A stretch of 64,000 nucleotides of DNA from CAYJLF01 sp964371055 (GTDB taxonomy: Bacteria > Eisenbacteria > RBG-16-71-46 > CAIMUX01). Positions 26,313 to 34,648 of this stretch are shown here, in pieces. The stretch lies in the NCBI GenBank assembly GCA_964371055.1, contig CAYJLF010000003.1:62001-126000 (forward strand). Direction: 5' to 3'. The notes beneath the pieces are model-generated. The model searched no databases, was not told where the DNA came from, and was given only the letters and a program-made list of their open reading frames with translations. The stretch's first letter is position 1. Every line of letters begins with the position of its first letter. The position numbers and the translations under genes were made by a program.

Positions 26313-27245
26313 GTGGTCGTCCTCGATCGGCTCCGCCGCTCCTTCGGCTCGACCCAGGCCCTGGACGGCATCAGTTTCACCGTCGCACGCGGCGAGATGT
26401 TCGGCCTCATCGGTCCCGACGGGGCCGGCAAGACGACGACCATGCGGTCGATCCTCGGCCTGCTCACTCCCGACTCCGGCCGCGTCGTGACCTGCGGACT
26501 CGATCCCTTTCGTCGTCGTCGTGCCTTGTCGACCCGCGTGGGGTATCTGTCGCAGCGCTTTTCGCTCTACGGCGATCTCTCGATCGACGAGAACGTCGCC
26601 TTCTTCGCCGAGGTTCACGGCGTCCGGGGGTGGAAACCACGTCGGGACGAACTGCTCGAGATGCTGCGTTTGTCTCCGTTCCGGAACCGCCTGGCCGAGC
26701 GTCTATCGGGCGGGATGAAGCAGAAGCTGGCCCTCGCCTGCACCCTGATCCACGCGCCGGAGCTGCTCGTGCTGGACGAGCCGACCACCGGAGTCGATCC
26801 GGTCTCGCGGCGGGAGTTCTGGAAGATCCTGGCCCGGCTCCAGCGGGACGGTTTGACCCTCGTGGTGACGACTCCCTACCTGGACGAAGCGGAGCGATGC
26901 CAGCAGGTGGCTCTGATCGACCGCGGCCGGATTCTCGACGCCGGGACGCCCGCGGATCTGCGCGCCCGATCGGGCCGGATGATGCTCGAGGTCGTGGCGC
27001 GGCCTCGGCGCCGGGCCTTCGAGACCCTGCTCGGCGCCGCCGGGGTCGGCGACGTCGAGATCTTCGGCGAGCGGCTCCACGTGACCCCGGCGCCTGGGGT
27101 CGAAGCGGACCGGGACTTCGCACTTCGCCTCGAGGGCGCGCTCCGCGCCGCGGAGATCGACCTGGTCGCGGTTCGGGTGTTGGATCCGACCCTCGAGGAT
27201 TCTTTCATCGCCCGCATCCGGGAAGAGGCGGGGACGAACCGATGA
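26313..27245 (+). CDS. ABC exporter ATP-binding protein (first YbhF-like half)
   Basis: A 310-residue ABC ATPase starting at GTG 26313. Walker A is GPDGAGKTT, the signature LSGGMKQKL, Walker B LLVLDEPTTGVD, and the H-loop position is unusual: 'VVTTPYLDEAE' has Pro where a His is expected (compare TTHYMDEAE in the next protein). Loss of the switch His suggests this half may be a degenerate nucleotide site, as known for asymmetric ABC pairs. A C-terminal ~80-residue extension resembles the DrrA/YbhF tail. It overlaps the next ATPase gene by 4 bp (ATGA). In E. coli the two ATPases are one fused protein, YbhF. Confidence 0.9.
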   Translation: MVVLDRLRRSFGSTQALDGISFTVARGEMFGLIGPDGAGKTTTMRSILGLLTPDSGRVVTCGLDPFRRRRALSTRVGYLSQRFSLYGDLSIDENVAFFAEVHGVRGWKPRRDELLEMLRLSPFRNRLAERLSGGMKQKLALACTLIHAPELLVLDEPTTGVDPVSRREFWKILARLQRDGLTLVVTTPYLDEAERCQQVALIDRGRILDAGTPADLRARSGRMMLEVVARPRRRAFETLLGAAGVGDVEIFGERLHVTPAPGVEADRDFALRLEGALRAAEIDLVAVRVLDPTLEDSFIARIREEAGTNR

Positions 27246-28300
27246 AGGCGATGGTCGCGAAGGCCGCGATCGGTGCGAACGGCGGCGAAAGAGCGGGCAT
27301 CGCGGTGCGCACGCAGAACCTCTCGCGGCACTTCGGTTCCTTCCGCGCGGTGGACGACCTCTCCCTGGAGGTGCGCTCCGGGGAGATCTTCGGCTTTCTC
27401 GGCAGCAACGGCGCCGGCAAGTCGACGGCGATCCGGATGCTGTGTGGCCTGCTGCGACCGACGTCGGGCCGGGCCGAGGTCCTCGGAATCGACGTGGCCC
27501 GCGATCCGGAGGGGGTCAAGCGCCGCATCGGATACATGAGTCAGCGCTTCAGCCTGTACGAGGATCTGACCGTGGCGCAGAACCTCGACTTCTTCGGCGG
27601 GGCCTACGGCCTCGAGGGGGACGAGTTCCGCGCGCGGGTCGCCTGGGCGAAGGAGATGGCCGACCTCGAGGGAAAGGAAGGGCTGCTGACCGGGTCCCTC
27701 CCCGGAGGATGGAAGCAGCGGCTGGCCCTCGCCTGCTCGGTGCTGCACCGGCCGCAGGTTGTCTTCCTCGACGAACCGACCGGCGGCGTCGACCCGATCT
27801 CCCGCCGCCAGTTCTGGCGAATGATCGACGACATGGCGGCGGACGGTGTCACGGTCATCGTGACCACCCACTACATGGACGAGGCGGAGCACTGCGATCG
27901 CATCGCCTTCATGCATGCGGGACGGTTGATCGCGCTGGGGGCGATGGAGGAACTCCGCCATGTCTTCGCGGGGTTGGCGGTGTGGGAGGTGAGCTGCGCG
28001 CGGCCCCTCGAGGCGGTCGAACGGTTGGAGGCTGATCCGGGAGTCCGCGAGGTTTCGCTCTTCGGCACACGCCTCCACGTGGTGATCGCGGCGGACGGGG
28101 CAGGCGCGCGGCGGGTGACGGAGCTCCTCGAGCGCGCGGGTCACGGGCCGGTGAGCACCCAGGAGGTTCTCCCGGCCCTGGAGGACATTTTCATCCATGC
28201 GATCGGCGAGGAGGAACGTCGCGAGCGCACGGGCGCCGAGGGTGGTGCAGCCGGCACGGGGTTCGCCGCGGACCGTCCGAGCCTGAAGGACGGCGTGTGA
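27242..28300 (+). CDS. ABC exporter ATP-binding protein (second YbhF-like half)
   Basis: A 352-residue ATPase. Walker A is GSNGAGKST, the signature is the variant LPGGWKQRL, Walker B is VVFLDEPTGGVDP, and the H-loop His is present (TTHYMDEAEHCD). The signature with Pro in place of Ser is seen in YbhF/YhiH-type exporters. The ATG overlaps the first ATPase by ATGA, and its stop overlaps the permease GTG (GTGA). It likely pairs with the first ATPase as a heterodimer driving the two ABC-2 permeases. The N-terminal ~18 residues precede the ABC core. Confidence 0.9.
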   Translation: MKAMVAKAAIGANGGERAGIAVRTQNLSRHFGSFRAVDDLSLEVRSGEIFGFLGSNGAGKSTAIRMLCGLLRPTSGRAEVLGIDVARDPEGVKRRIGYMSQRFSLYEDLTVAQNLDFFGGAYGLEGDEFRARVAWAKEMADLEGKEGLLTGSLPGGWKQRLALACSVLHRPQVVFLDEPTGGVDPISRRQFWRMIDDMAADGVTVIVTTHYMDEAEHCDRIAFMHAGRLIALGAMEELRHVFAGLAVWEVSCARPLEAVERLEADPGVREVSLFGTRLHVVIAADGAGARRVTELLERAGHGPVSTQEVLPALEDIFIHAIGEEERRERTGAEGGAAGTGFAADRPSLKDGV

Positions 28301-29418
28301 GGAAGATCCTCGCGGTCGCGACCAAGGAGTTCCGCCAGATCCGGCGTGACCGGCTCAGCCTGGCGATGCTGCTGGGCGTGCCGGCGATGATGATCCTCCT
28401 GTACGGCTATGCGCTCAACTTCGACGTGCGCCACGTACCGTTGGCAGTGCAGGATCGGGACCACTCGGCCCGAAGCCGGCAGCTCGTCGAGGCCTTTCTG
28501 GCTTCGACCTACTTCGATCTCACGGCGACACCCGCGGCGGGGGATGACCTGGAGCGGCTGACGCGGATCGGCCGGGCCCGCGCGGTCCTCGTCATCCCCG
28601 AGCGCTACGGCGTGCGGTTGAATGACGGCGCGGCCTCGCCTGCGCAGTTCATCGTCGACGGCACCGACAGCAATACCGGGTCGACGATCCTGGGCTACGC
28701 CTCGGCCCTGGTGACGGAGCAGAACGTGCGGATGGCGGCCGAAGCGGGAGTGTCGGCCGGGCCGCCCCTCCTCTCGTACCGGCCGCGCGTCTGGTACAAC
28801 CCCGAGCTGAAGTCGAGCCAGTTCCTCGTTCCGGGACTGATCGGGTTCATCCTGATGCTGACCGGCGTGATCTCGACCGCCCTGTCGGTCGTGCGTGAGA
28901 AGGAGCGGGGCACGATGGAGCAACTCCTGGTGTCGCCCCTCAACTCGTGGCAGCTCCTGGTCGGCAAGACGGTCCCCTTCCTCGTCATCTCGCTGGCGGC
29001 GACGGTGATCGTCCTCGTGGCCGCCCGCGCCCTCTTCGGCGTCGTGGTCAAGGGGTCCTACCTCGACCTCTTCGTCGCGACCCTGATCTACCTCTTCGGA
29101 GCGCTCGGATTCGGCCTCTTCGTCTCCACCATCTCCCGCGACCAGGCCCAGGCGTTCCAGTTCGGCGCGGTCACGGCCATGCTGCCGGCGATCTTTCTCT
29201 CGGGGTTCATCTTCCCTCTGCACTCGATGCCGGCCGCGCTGCAGGTGATCAGCTACGCCGTGCCGGCGCGCTACTACCTCATCATCCTGAGAGGAGTGAT
29301 CCTCAAGGGAGCCTCCCTGTCGGTCTATGCCGACCAGTTCGCGTTTCTGGCGCTCTACGCAGCAGCCGTTCTGGCCCTGGCCGGCGCACGTCTCTCCCGC
29401 GACGGGGGTGAGCGGTGA
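28297..29418 (+). CDS. ABC-2 type permease (YbhS/YhhJ-like)
   Basis: A 373-residue inner-membrane protein. One N-terminal helix (about 22-42) precedes a large extracytoplasmic domain (about 43-180, with GTDSNTGSTILGYA). Five or so C-terminal helices follow, with the family motifs VVREKERGTMEQLLVSPL, FLSGFIFPLHSMP and YYLIILRGVILKG. Start GTG at 28297 overlaps the ATPase stop, and its own stop overlaps the next GTG. It forms the exporter pore with the next gene's product. Drugs, lipids or Na+ are substrates of relatives; none can be assigned here. Confidence 0.92.
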   Translation: MRKILAVATKEFRQIRRDRLSLAMLLGVPAMMILLYGYALNFDVRHVPLAVQDRDHSARSRQLVEAFLASTYFDLTATPAAGDDLERLTRIGRARAVLVIPERYGVRLNDGAASPAQFIVDGTDSNTGSTILGYASALVTEQNVRMAAEAGVSAGPPLLSYRPRVWYNPELKSSQFLVPGLIGFILMLTGVISTALSVVREKERGTMEQLLVSPLNSWQLLVGKTVPFLVISLAATVIVLVAARALFGVVVKGSYLDLFVATLIYLFGALGFGLFVSTISRDQAQAFQFGAVTAMLPAIFLSGFIFPLHSMPAALQVISYAVPARYYLIILRGVILKGASLSVYADQFAFLALYAAAVLALAGARLSRDGGER

Positions 29419-30623
29419 AGGTGCTGCGTCACATCGTGCGGAAGGAGTTCATCCAGCTCCGCCGGGACCGCAAGATGATCCCGCTCCTCGTAGCGGCGCC
29501 GATTCTGCAGCTTCTCATCCTGGGATATGCCGCCAACCTCGATGTGAACCAGATCCCGCTGGTGCTCGTGGACCGCGACCGGACGGCGCAGAGCCGCGAT
29601 CTGGCAGAACGGTTCACGGGGTCTAAGACCTTCACGCTGGTCGGCGTCGAGGAGGAGACCGGCGGCGTGGACGAGTGGCTGGTGAAGGGAGACGCGCAGG
29701 TCGCACTGGTCGTGCGCGAGGGGTTCGGGCGGGCGGTGCTGTCGGGAGAGACGGCCGAGGTGGCGGTGATCGCCGATGGATCCGATGCGAACTCGACCAT
29801 GATGGGGCTGAACTACGCCTCGGCGATCGTGGCCGGGAAGTCCGCGGAGTTGGAGGCGGCGCGGTTGGTGCGCGCGCGTTCGCCGGCGCCGGTCCCGGTC
29901 GCAGGCAACAGGAAGCAGGTCGCGGACGGTGTGGTGGCGGCCGGTGCGAACGCAACGACCGGCACAGTCGGCCTCGGCCGTACGGAACTCGTCAGCCGCG
30001 TCTGGTACAACCCGGACCTCAAGAGCCGGTGGTTCTACATTCCGGCGATCCTGGCCATGGTCCTGATGCTCACGACGATGGTGTTGCCGTCGATGGCGGT
30101 GGTGCGGGAGAAAGAGATCGGCACCCTGGAGCAGATCATCGTCACCCCGATCCGGTCGTGGGAGTTGATCGTGGGAAAGCTCCTGCCCTTCGCGGTCATC
30201 GGACTGGTGACGACGCTGGCGATCGCGGGGGTGGCCGTGGCGTGGTTCGGGGTGCCGTTACGGGGATCGATCCTCGTGCTGGAACTCCTGACGGCGCTCT
30301 TTCTGCTCAACACGCTGGGATTGGGGCTTCTGACCTCGACTCTGGTGCAGAACCAGCAGCAGGCGATGATGAGCTCGATCTTCCTGCTGCAGGTCCCGAT
30401 GATCTATCTCTCCGGGTTGATGTTCCCGCTGGAGAACATGCCGGCGGCGATCCAGGCGGCGACCTATGCGATCCCGCTGCGGTACTACAACACGATCATC
30501 CGGGGGATCTTCCTGAAGGGAGCTGGACTGGAGACGCTGTGGCCGCAGGCGTTGGCTCTCCTGGGGCTCGGCAGCCTTTTCCTCGCGTTGGCGGCGAGGA
30601 GGTTCAGGAAGAGGCTGGACTGA
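29415..30623 (+). CDS. ABC-2 type permease (YbhR-like)
   Basis: A 402-residue paralogue of the preceding permease, with the same plan: an N-terminal helix (about 22-40), an extracytoplasmic domain with DGSDANSTMMGLNYA, and a C-terminal helix bundle with VVREKEIGTLEQIIVTPI, YLSGLMFPLENMP and YYNTIIRGIFLKG. An Ala/Gly/Val-rich insert near 150-185 is absent from the other permease. GTG at 29415 overlaps the upstream stop (GTGA). This is the last gene of the exporter operon; elongation factor P is convergent 46 bp later. Confidence 0.92.
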   Translation: MKVLRHIVRKEFIQLRRDRKMIPLLVAAPILQLLILGYAANLDVNQIPLVLVDRDRTAQSRDLAERFTGSKTFTLVGVEEETGGVDEWLVKGDAQVALVVREGFGRAVLSGETAEVAVIADGSDANSTMMGLNYASAIVAGKSAELEAARLVRARSPAPVPVAGNRKQVADGVVAAGANATTGTVGLGRTELVSRVWYNPDLKSRWFYIPAILAMVLMLTTMVLPSMAVVREKEIGTLEQIIVTPIRSWELIVGKLLPFAVIGLVTTLAIAGVAVAWFGVPLRGSILVLELLTALFLLNTLGLGLLTSTLVQNQQQAMMSSIFLLQVPMIYLSGLMFPLENMPAAIQAATYAIPLRYYNTIIRGIFLKGAGLETLWPQALALLGLGSLFLALAARRFRKRLD

Positions 30624-30669
30624 GGGACGTTCCGCAGGCCTCCGAGCGGGATCGCGGGCGCCCGTTCCG

Positions 30670-31236
30670 TCAGTTCACCCGCTCGAGATACTTCCCGGTC
30701 GTCGTGTCGATCCGGATCCTTTCCCCCTGCGAGATAAAGGGCGGGACCTGCAGTTCGTATCCGGTCTCGACCTTGACGGGCTTGGTCACCGATCCTGCGC
30801 TGTCCCCCCGCGCGGCATCGTGCGCCTCGGTCACCTGGAGGACGACGGTGGCCGGAAAGGCGACGTCGATCGGGCTCTCGTCGTCGTCCCGGACCAGAAG
30901 CTCCATCGCCATGTTTTCCATCATGAACGGAAGGTATGGCTTGAGCATCCCCAGAGGCAGTTCGAACTGCTCGTAGGTTTCCGTGTCCATGAAGTGGTAC
31001 TCGGTGCCCACGGAGTAGAGATACTGGATGGGCCGGTTGCGGATCTCGATGATGACGATCGTCGCGCCGGAGGTCCACGTGTCGTCGAGGACTTTCCCGG
31101 TGCGGAGGTTCTTGAGCTTCGCCCGGATGAACGCTCCGCCCTTGCCCGGTTTCACGTGCTGCACATCGACGGCCTTGTAGAGGTCGTTCTTGTACTCGAT
31201 GACGATGCCATTGCGGAGATCGGCTGTGGTGGCCAC
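30670..31236 (-). CDS. efp: translation elongation factor P
   Basis: A 188-residue protein of the usual length with the three domains of EF-P: KOW-like (1-65), central OB (66-130, TYEQFELPLGML) and C-terminal OB (131-188, VKVETGYELQVPPFI ... GERIRIDT.TG.YLERV). It binds stalled ribosomes between P and E sites and promotes Pro-Pro bond formation, relevant here because several local proteins are Pro-rich. The tip loop reads PGKGGAF, so Lys32 is the modifiable residue; no modification enzyme is in the window. The start is GTG. A minus-strand TACAAT at 31308-31313 may be its -10. Confidence 0.97.
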   Translation of the reverse strand: MATTADLRNGIVIEYKNDLYKAVDVQHVKPGKGGAFIRAKLKNLRTGKVLDDTWTSGATIVIIEIRNRPIQYLYSVGTEYHFMDTETYEQFELPLGMLKPYLPFMMENMAMELLVRDDDESPIDVAFPATVVLQVTEAHDAARGDSAGSVTKPVKVETGYELQVPPFISQGERIRIDTTTGKYLERVN

Positions 31237-31307
31237 GGCTTGCCTTTCTGTGGGGGCCTTGTGCCTGTCCCCACGCGGAGGACCGGGGCTGTCGACAATT
31301 CCCGGGT

Positions 31308-31313
31308 ATTGTA
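31308..31313 (-). promoter_or_regulatory. candidate -10 element TACAAT for efp
   Basis: Minus-strand TACAAT lies about 72 bp before the efp GTG, within the 138-bp gap after the LVIVD gene. No strong -35. Confidence 0.3.
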
Positions 31314-31374
31314 GCGCGACCAGGGCGATTCCGAGCCGGGAAGTCGACTACCCCCGTCCAAGGATCGCCTGACC

Positions 31375-33597
31375 TCATCGGACCACGATGGCCCTGGCGG
31401 TCGCCGCTTCGCCGGGTCCGGGAACCAGGACGAAGTAGACCCCCGCTCCGACGTCTCTTCCCTGTCCGTCGCGGCCGTCCCATGCGATCTCGTTCTCGCC
31501 AGGGCGGAGCCAGCACTCCGGCAGCCGTCGAATGAGCCGGCCGGCGGCATCGTGGACGCTCGGCGAAACCATGCCGCCTCTGTTCACGACGAGGTGGACA
31601 GTCGTTGGGCCTCGGCTCGGGTTGGGCCGGCACCAGGCGACCCTCACGGCCGTGGTGGCCTCTGGAAGCGGGACGGCAAGCGCCTCGTCGCATTGCCCGT
31701 GCATCACGGTCAGCCCCGCGTAGCCGTCGGAGACGAAGAGACAGTCTCCCCGACTGACCAAGGCCGTCTGTTGTCCGCGCGCGTGGGCCTGGCCGACCAG
31801 CTTCAGGCCGAACGGATCCGCGATGTCGATCACCCGGAGCTCAACGCCGGCCGTGTAGGCGTAGTGGCCGGCAACTGACAGGACCCAGGGTTGGACATCC
31901 AGGGCGAGGCTGCCCGCGACCTGCGGGTTGCACGGGTCAGTGATGTCGATGGAAAGGAAGCGGTTCGCCCCTCCATCGGCGACGAACGCGTATGTCCCCG
32001 AAACGTCGATCCCGCCGCACCACGGCACGTCGTCCAGATGAGCGACGAACGCAGGATGGAGTGGGTCGTGCACGTCGATCACGAAGAAGCCGTGCCAGGC
32101 GCCCACGTAGGCGTAATCGCCCGAAAGGCGAAGACAGTTCACTTGCTCCAGTCCGGGAAACTCCAGGCTCCCCACGAGTTGCGGATTCCCTGGATCAGCC
32201 ACGTTGAAGACCTCGATGAGGCTATGGAGCGGATCGTGCAGGTTGCACTCGGCGGCATACACGTAGTCGCCGGCGCAGGCCAGGGAAACGGGGACCACCG
32301 AAGTCGGCGACGACCCGATGATCCGGGGGTGATCGGGCTCCGTCACATCGACCACGCGGACGGCGGCCGGCCATCCACCGTCGCCGACATAGGCGAGGGA
32401 GCCGGATACGGCAACGCACATGGCTGCCCCCATTTCCCCGGCGGTTCCGACGATGCGCCCGTTTGACGGATCGGAGACGTCCACGACCTGGAGGCCGGAC
32501 CATGAGTCCGAGACGTAGGCGAAGTCACCCGCCACGGCCACGCCGGTGGCGTACTCCGGCGTATCGATTCTGCCGGCAATTGGGGGATGCAGGAGATGGG
32601 CGGCCGCCACGACCTGAAGTCCCGCCTCGCCGCTGGCCACGTAGAGATGGTCTCCGGCAAGAATCGCGCGGTAGGCATGCTCTTCCAGGTCGAGGCTGGC
32701 GATGATGGCGGGCGCCTGCGGGTCCTGGATGTCGATCGCTTGGATCAGTCCGTACGGAGGCCACTCATCCTGGATCTCGGCCAAGTAGGCCTGCGTCCCG
32801 GCCACGAAGACGCTGTAGGCGTACCCCGGCGTGTCGAGCTCGGCCACGCATTGCGGTTGGGTGGGGTCGGCGACGTCGACCACCTTGAGGCCTCCACCGG
32901 TGGCAACGTAGGCGTGACTCCCGTGGATCGCGACATCCTGGACGTAGCTCGGCCAGTCGACGGTGGCAACAACCTCAGGGTGCGCGGGATCGGAGACGTC
33001 GATCACCTTCAGGCCGATGCTGTTGGCGGCGGCATAGACATAGAACCCGTCGACCGCCACCGAGGAGACGGCATCGGGCAGGGCGACCGAGCCGAGAGAT
33101 CGTGGCGCCATCGGGTCCGAGATGTCGACGACTTCGATGGTTCCTGTCCAGTCAGGATAGCTGTCTACCTCCCCGATGTAGGCCCGGTCGCCCGACACCG
33201 CCACCCTTTGGGCCGGGCTGACGGTGGCGAGGTGACCGACCAGGCGGGGAACCCGTGGATCGCTGATGTCGATCACCTGCAGCCCGGACTGCCCGTCCGC
33301 CACGTAGGCGTGGGTGCCCGAAATCGCGACGCCGAGGGCGCAGCCCGAGGTCTCGGCCGTTGCCACCAGTTCCGGATCTTCCGGGTCCGAGATGTCGATG
33401 ACCTGCAGTCCGGGGTCGTTGTCGGCGACGTAGACGTAGTCCCCGGCGGTGTCGAGCCAGACAGCCTGGGACGGCAACGGCACGCTTCCGACCACGTGCA
33501 GGTAGTCGGCGTAGTCGGTGCATTCCGCCGGGGCCGGAGCGGGAGTGAGGAGTCGGCTGGCGACAACGAGGCCGGCGAGTGCGTGGGTCGTTCTCAC
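31375..33597 (-). CDS. secreted LVIVD-repeat beta-propeller protein with sorting domain
   Basis: A 740-residue protein. The short signal peptide (THALAGLVVASRLLTPAPAPA) is followed by about fourteen repeats of 40-50 residues with the LVIVD pattern (Y.YVAD...GLQVIDISDP..P.LVG), from about 30 to 640. These probably fold as one or two beta-propellers. The last ~90 residues are a FlgD-Ig/T9SS type-A-like domain (CRPNPSRGPTTVHL ... DAAGRLIRRL ... IAWDGRDGQGRDVGAGVYFVLV ... AIVVR). I place the start at GTG 33597, where GGGAGGGG lies upstream; a longer reading frame adds only Arg/Pro-rich sequence. Surface adhesion or scaffolding is inferred. Confidence 0.85.
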   Translation of the reverse strand: MRTTHALAGLVVASRLLTPAPAPAECTDYADYLHVVGSVPLPSQAVWLDTAGDYVYVADNDPGLQVIDISDPEDPELVATAETSGCALGVAISGTHAYVADGQSGLQVIDISDPRVPRLVGHLATVSPAQRVAVSGDRAYIGEVDSYPDWTGTIEVVDISDPMAPRSLGSVALPDAVSSVAVDGFYVYAAANSIGLKVIDVSDPAHPEVVATVDWPSYVQDVAIHGSHAYVATGGGLKVVDVADPTQPQCVAELDTPGYAYSVFVAGTQAYLAEIQDEWPPYGLIQAIDIQDPQAPAIIASLDLEEHAYRAILAGDHLYVASGEAGLQVVAAAHLLHPPIAGRIDTPEYATGVAVAGDFAYVSDSWSGLQVVDVSDPSNGRIVGTAGEMGAAMCVAVSGSLAYVGDGGWPAAVRVVDVTEPDHPRIIGSSPTSVVPVSLACAGDYVYAAECNLHDPLHSLIEVFNVADPGNPQLVGSLEFPGLEQVNCLRLSGDYAYVGAWHGFFVIDVHDPLHPAFVAHLDDVPWCGGIDVSGTYAFVADGGANRFLSIDITDPCNPQVAGSLALDVQPWVLSVAGHYAYTAGVELRVIDIADPFGLKLVGQAHARGQQTALVSRGDCLFVSDGYAGLTVMHGQCDEALAVPLPEATTAVRVAWCRPNPSRGPTTVHLVVNRGGMVSPSVHDAAGRLIRRLPECWLRPGENEIAWDGRDGQGRDVGAGVYFVLVPGPGEAATARAIVVR

Positions 33598-34228
33598 GGC
33601 AGGACCCCTCCCTTCGGGCGGCCCCCGGCGGGTCCGGGAAGAGGTCCGGACCAGCGTGGGGCGCGATCCACGATGCCTCGAAGTGCCATCCGAGAATACA
33701 CCCGGGCAAGGGAGGGCCGGCAACTTGGGGCCGGAGATCGCGAGAGTGTGGTGGTGGCGGGGAGCGCAGGGTCGGACGGGCCGGGAACCTGGCCGGGCTC
33801 GACGGGCTCCTGCTCCCGCCTGGATCCCGGCCGGAGGGCGGGACACTTCGGCGGCGGGGACGCCAAGGTCCCCCGATTCTGGTGGACTTCCGGAATGCCA
33901 CGGCGGATGATCTCAGAGATCCGTGCCGGAAGTCGCAGACGGCGGCTTTGTCATGGGTCGGAATGCCTGAGTTCGGGGTTCGCTGGAGCGATCCGGCGCG
34001 CCCGAGGGTCTGATCGCACTCTGTGCGCTTAGGGTCGAAGTCCCGATGACTTCACCACCTTTCTCTACCTCGCCGGACATCCGAGCTGTACTTCCGTGGG
34101 CAGACGAAAGATCTGGGGTCGAGTGACTCGCTCGGTGGCTCACTGAGGAACGGCTCGGGTCGAACGATTTTCAGTCCAGGTACGGGTTCGGTGCGGTGAA
34201 CCGTTACCGCCGGAGAAAGGTGCTTGTC
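33598..34228. other. intergenic region between divergent genes
   Basis: The 631-bp gap has no convincing gene on either strand. A minus-strand TATTCT (33698-33693), preceded by TG, could be the -10 of the LVIVD gene. The 200 bp before the RRM gene are less G+C-rich and may be its leader; I could not define a promoter or cold-shock-type structure. Confidence 0.5.
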
Positions 34229-34522
34229 ATGGCGATCAAGCTTCACGTCGGCAATCTCTCCTTCGACACCATGGATGCCCACCTCCAGGAGCTCTTCTCC
34301 TCGATGGGGCAGGTCGTGTCCGCCCAGGTCGTGACGGATCGCGCCACGGGGCGCGCCCGCGGCTTCGGGTTCGTGGAGATGGCCAGCGACGAGGACGCCC
34401 AGAAGGCGATCCAGGCGCTGGACGGCCGGGAGTTCATGGGCCGCAATCTGCGGGTCAGCCCGGCGCAGCCGCGCGAGAGAGATTCCCGCGGCGGCGGCGG
34501 CGGCGACTGGAACCGCCGGTAG
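34229..34522 (+). CDS. RRM-domain RNA-binding protein
   Basis: A 97-residue protein with one RNA recognition motif. RNP2 is LHVGNL (near residue 5) and RNP1 is RGFGFVEM (near 46), with the expected beta-alpha-beta-beta-alpha-beta order. The tail is Arg/Gly-rich (RDSRGGGGGDWNRR). Bacterial proteins of this type, as in cyanobacteria, bind RNA and are often cold- or stress-induced; the function here is unproven. GGAG and AAAGG precede the ATG. An upstream in-frame ATG at 34196 would add 11 basic residues. Confidence 0.93.
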   Translation: MAIKLHVGNLSFDTMDAHLQELFSSMGQVVSAQVVTDRATGRARGFGFVEMASDEDAQKAIQALDGREFMGRNLRVSPAQPRERDSRGGGGGDWNRR

Positions 34523-34533
34523 GAAGAGAAACG

Positions 34534-34559
34534 GCGGGCCGGGGAGAGCGCCGGCCCGC
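34534..34559 (+). terminator. terminator-like hairpin after the RRM gene
   Basis: A perfect 9-bp G+C stem (34534-34542 with 34551-34559) with an 8-nt loop, 11 bp past the stop. No T tract. It may also serve the convergent gene ending at 34649. Confidence 0.5.
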
Positions 34560-34648
34560 ACGATCCCCGCACGTTCGGAGTGCGGTGAAGAACGATGGAG
34601 CCCGGGAGAGGGGACCGCGAGGTCCTGATCCCGGGCTTCTTGTCGTCG

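Noticed and set aside
33598..34228. Short open frames in the largest intergenic gap
   Set aside because: They are Arg/Gly/Pro-rich without ribosome sites, typical of chance frames in G+C-rich DNA.
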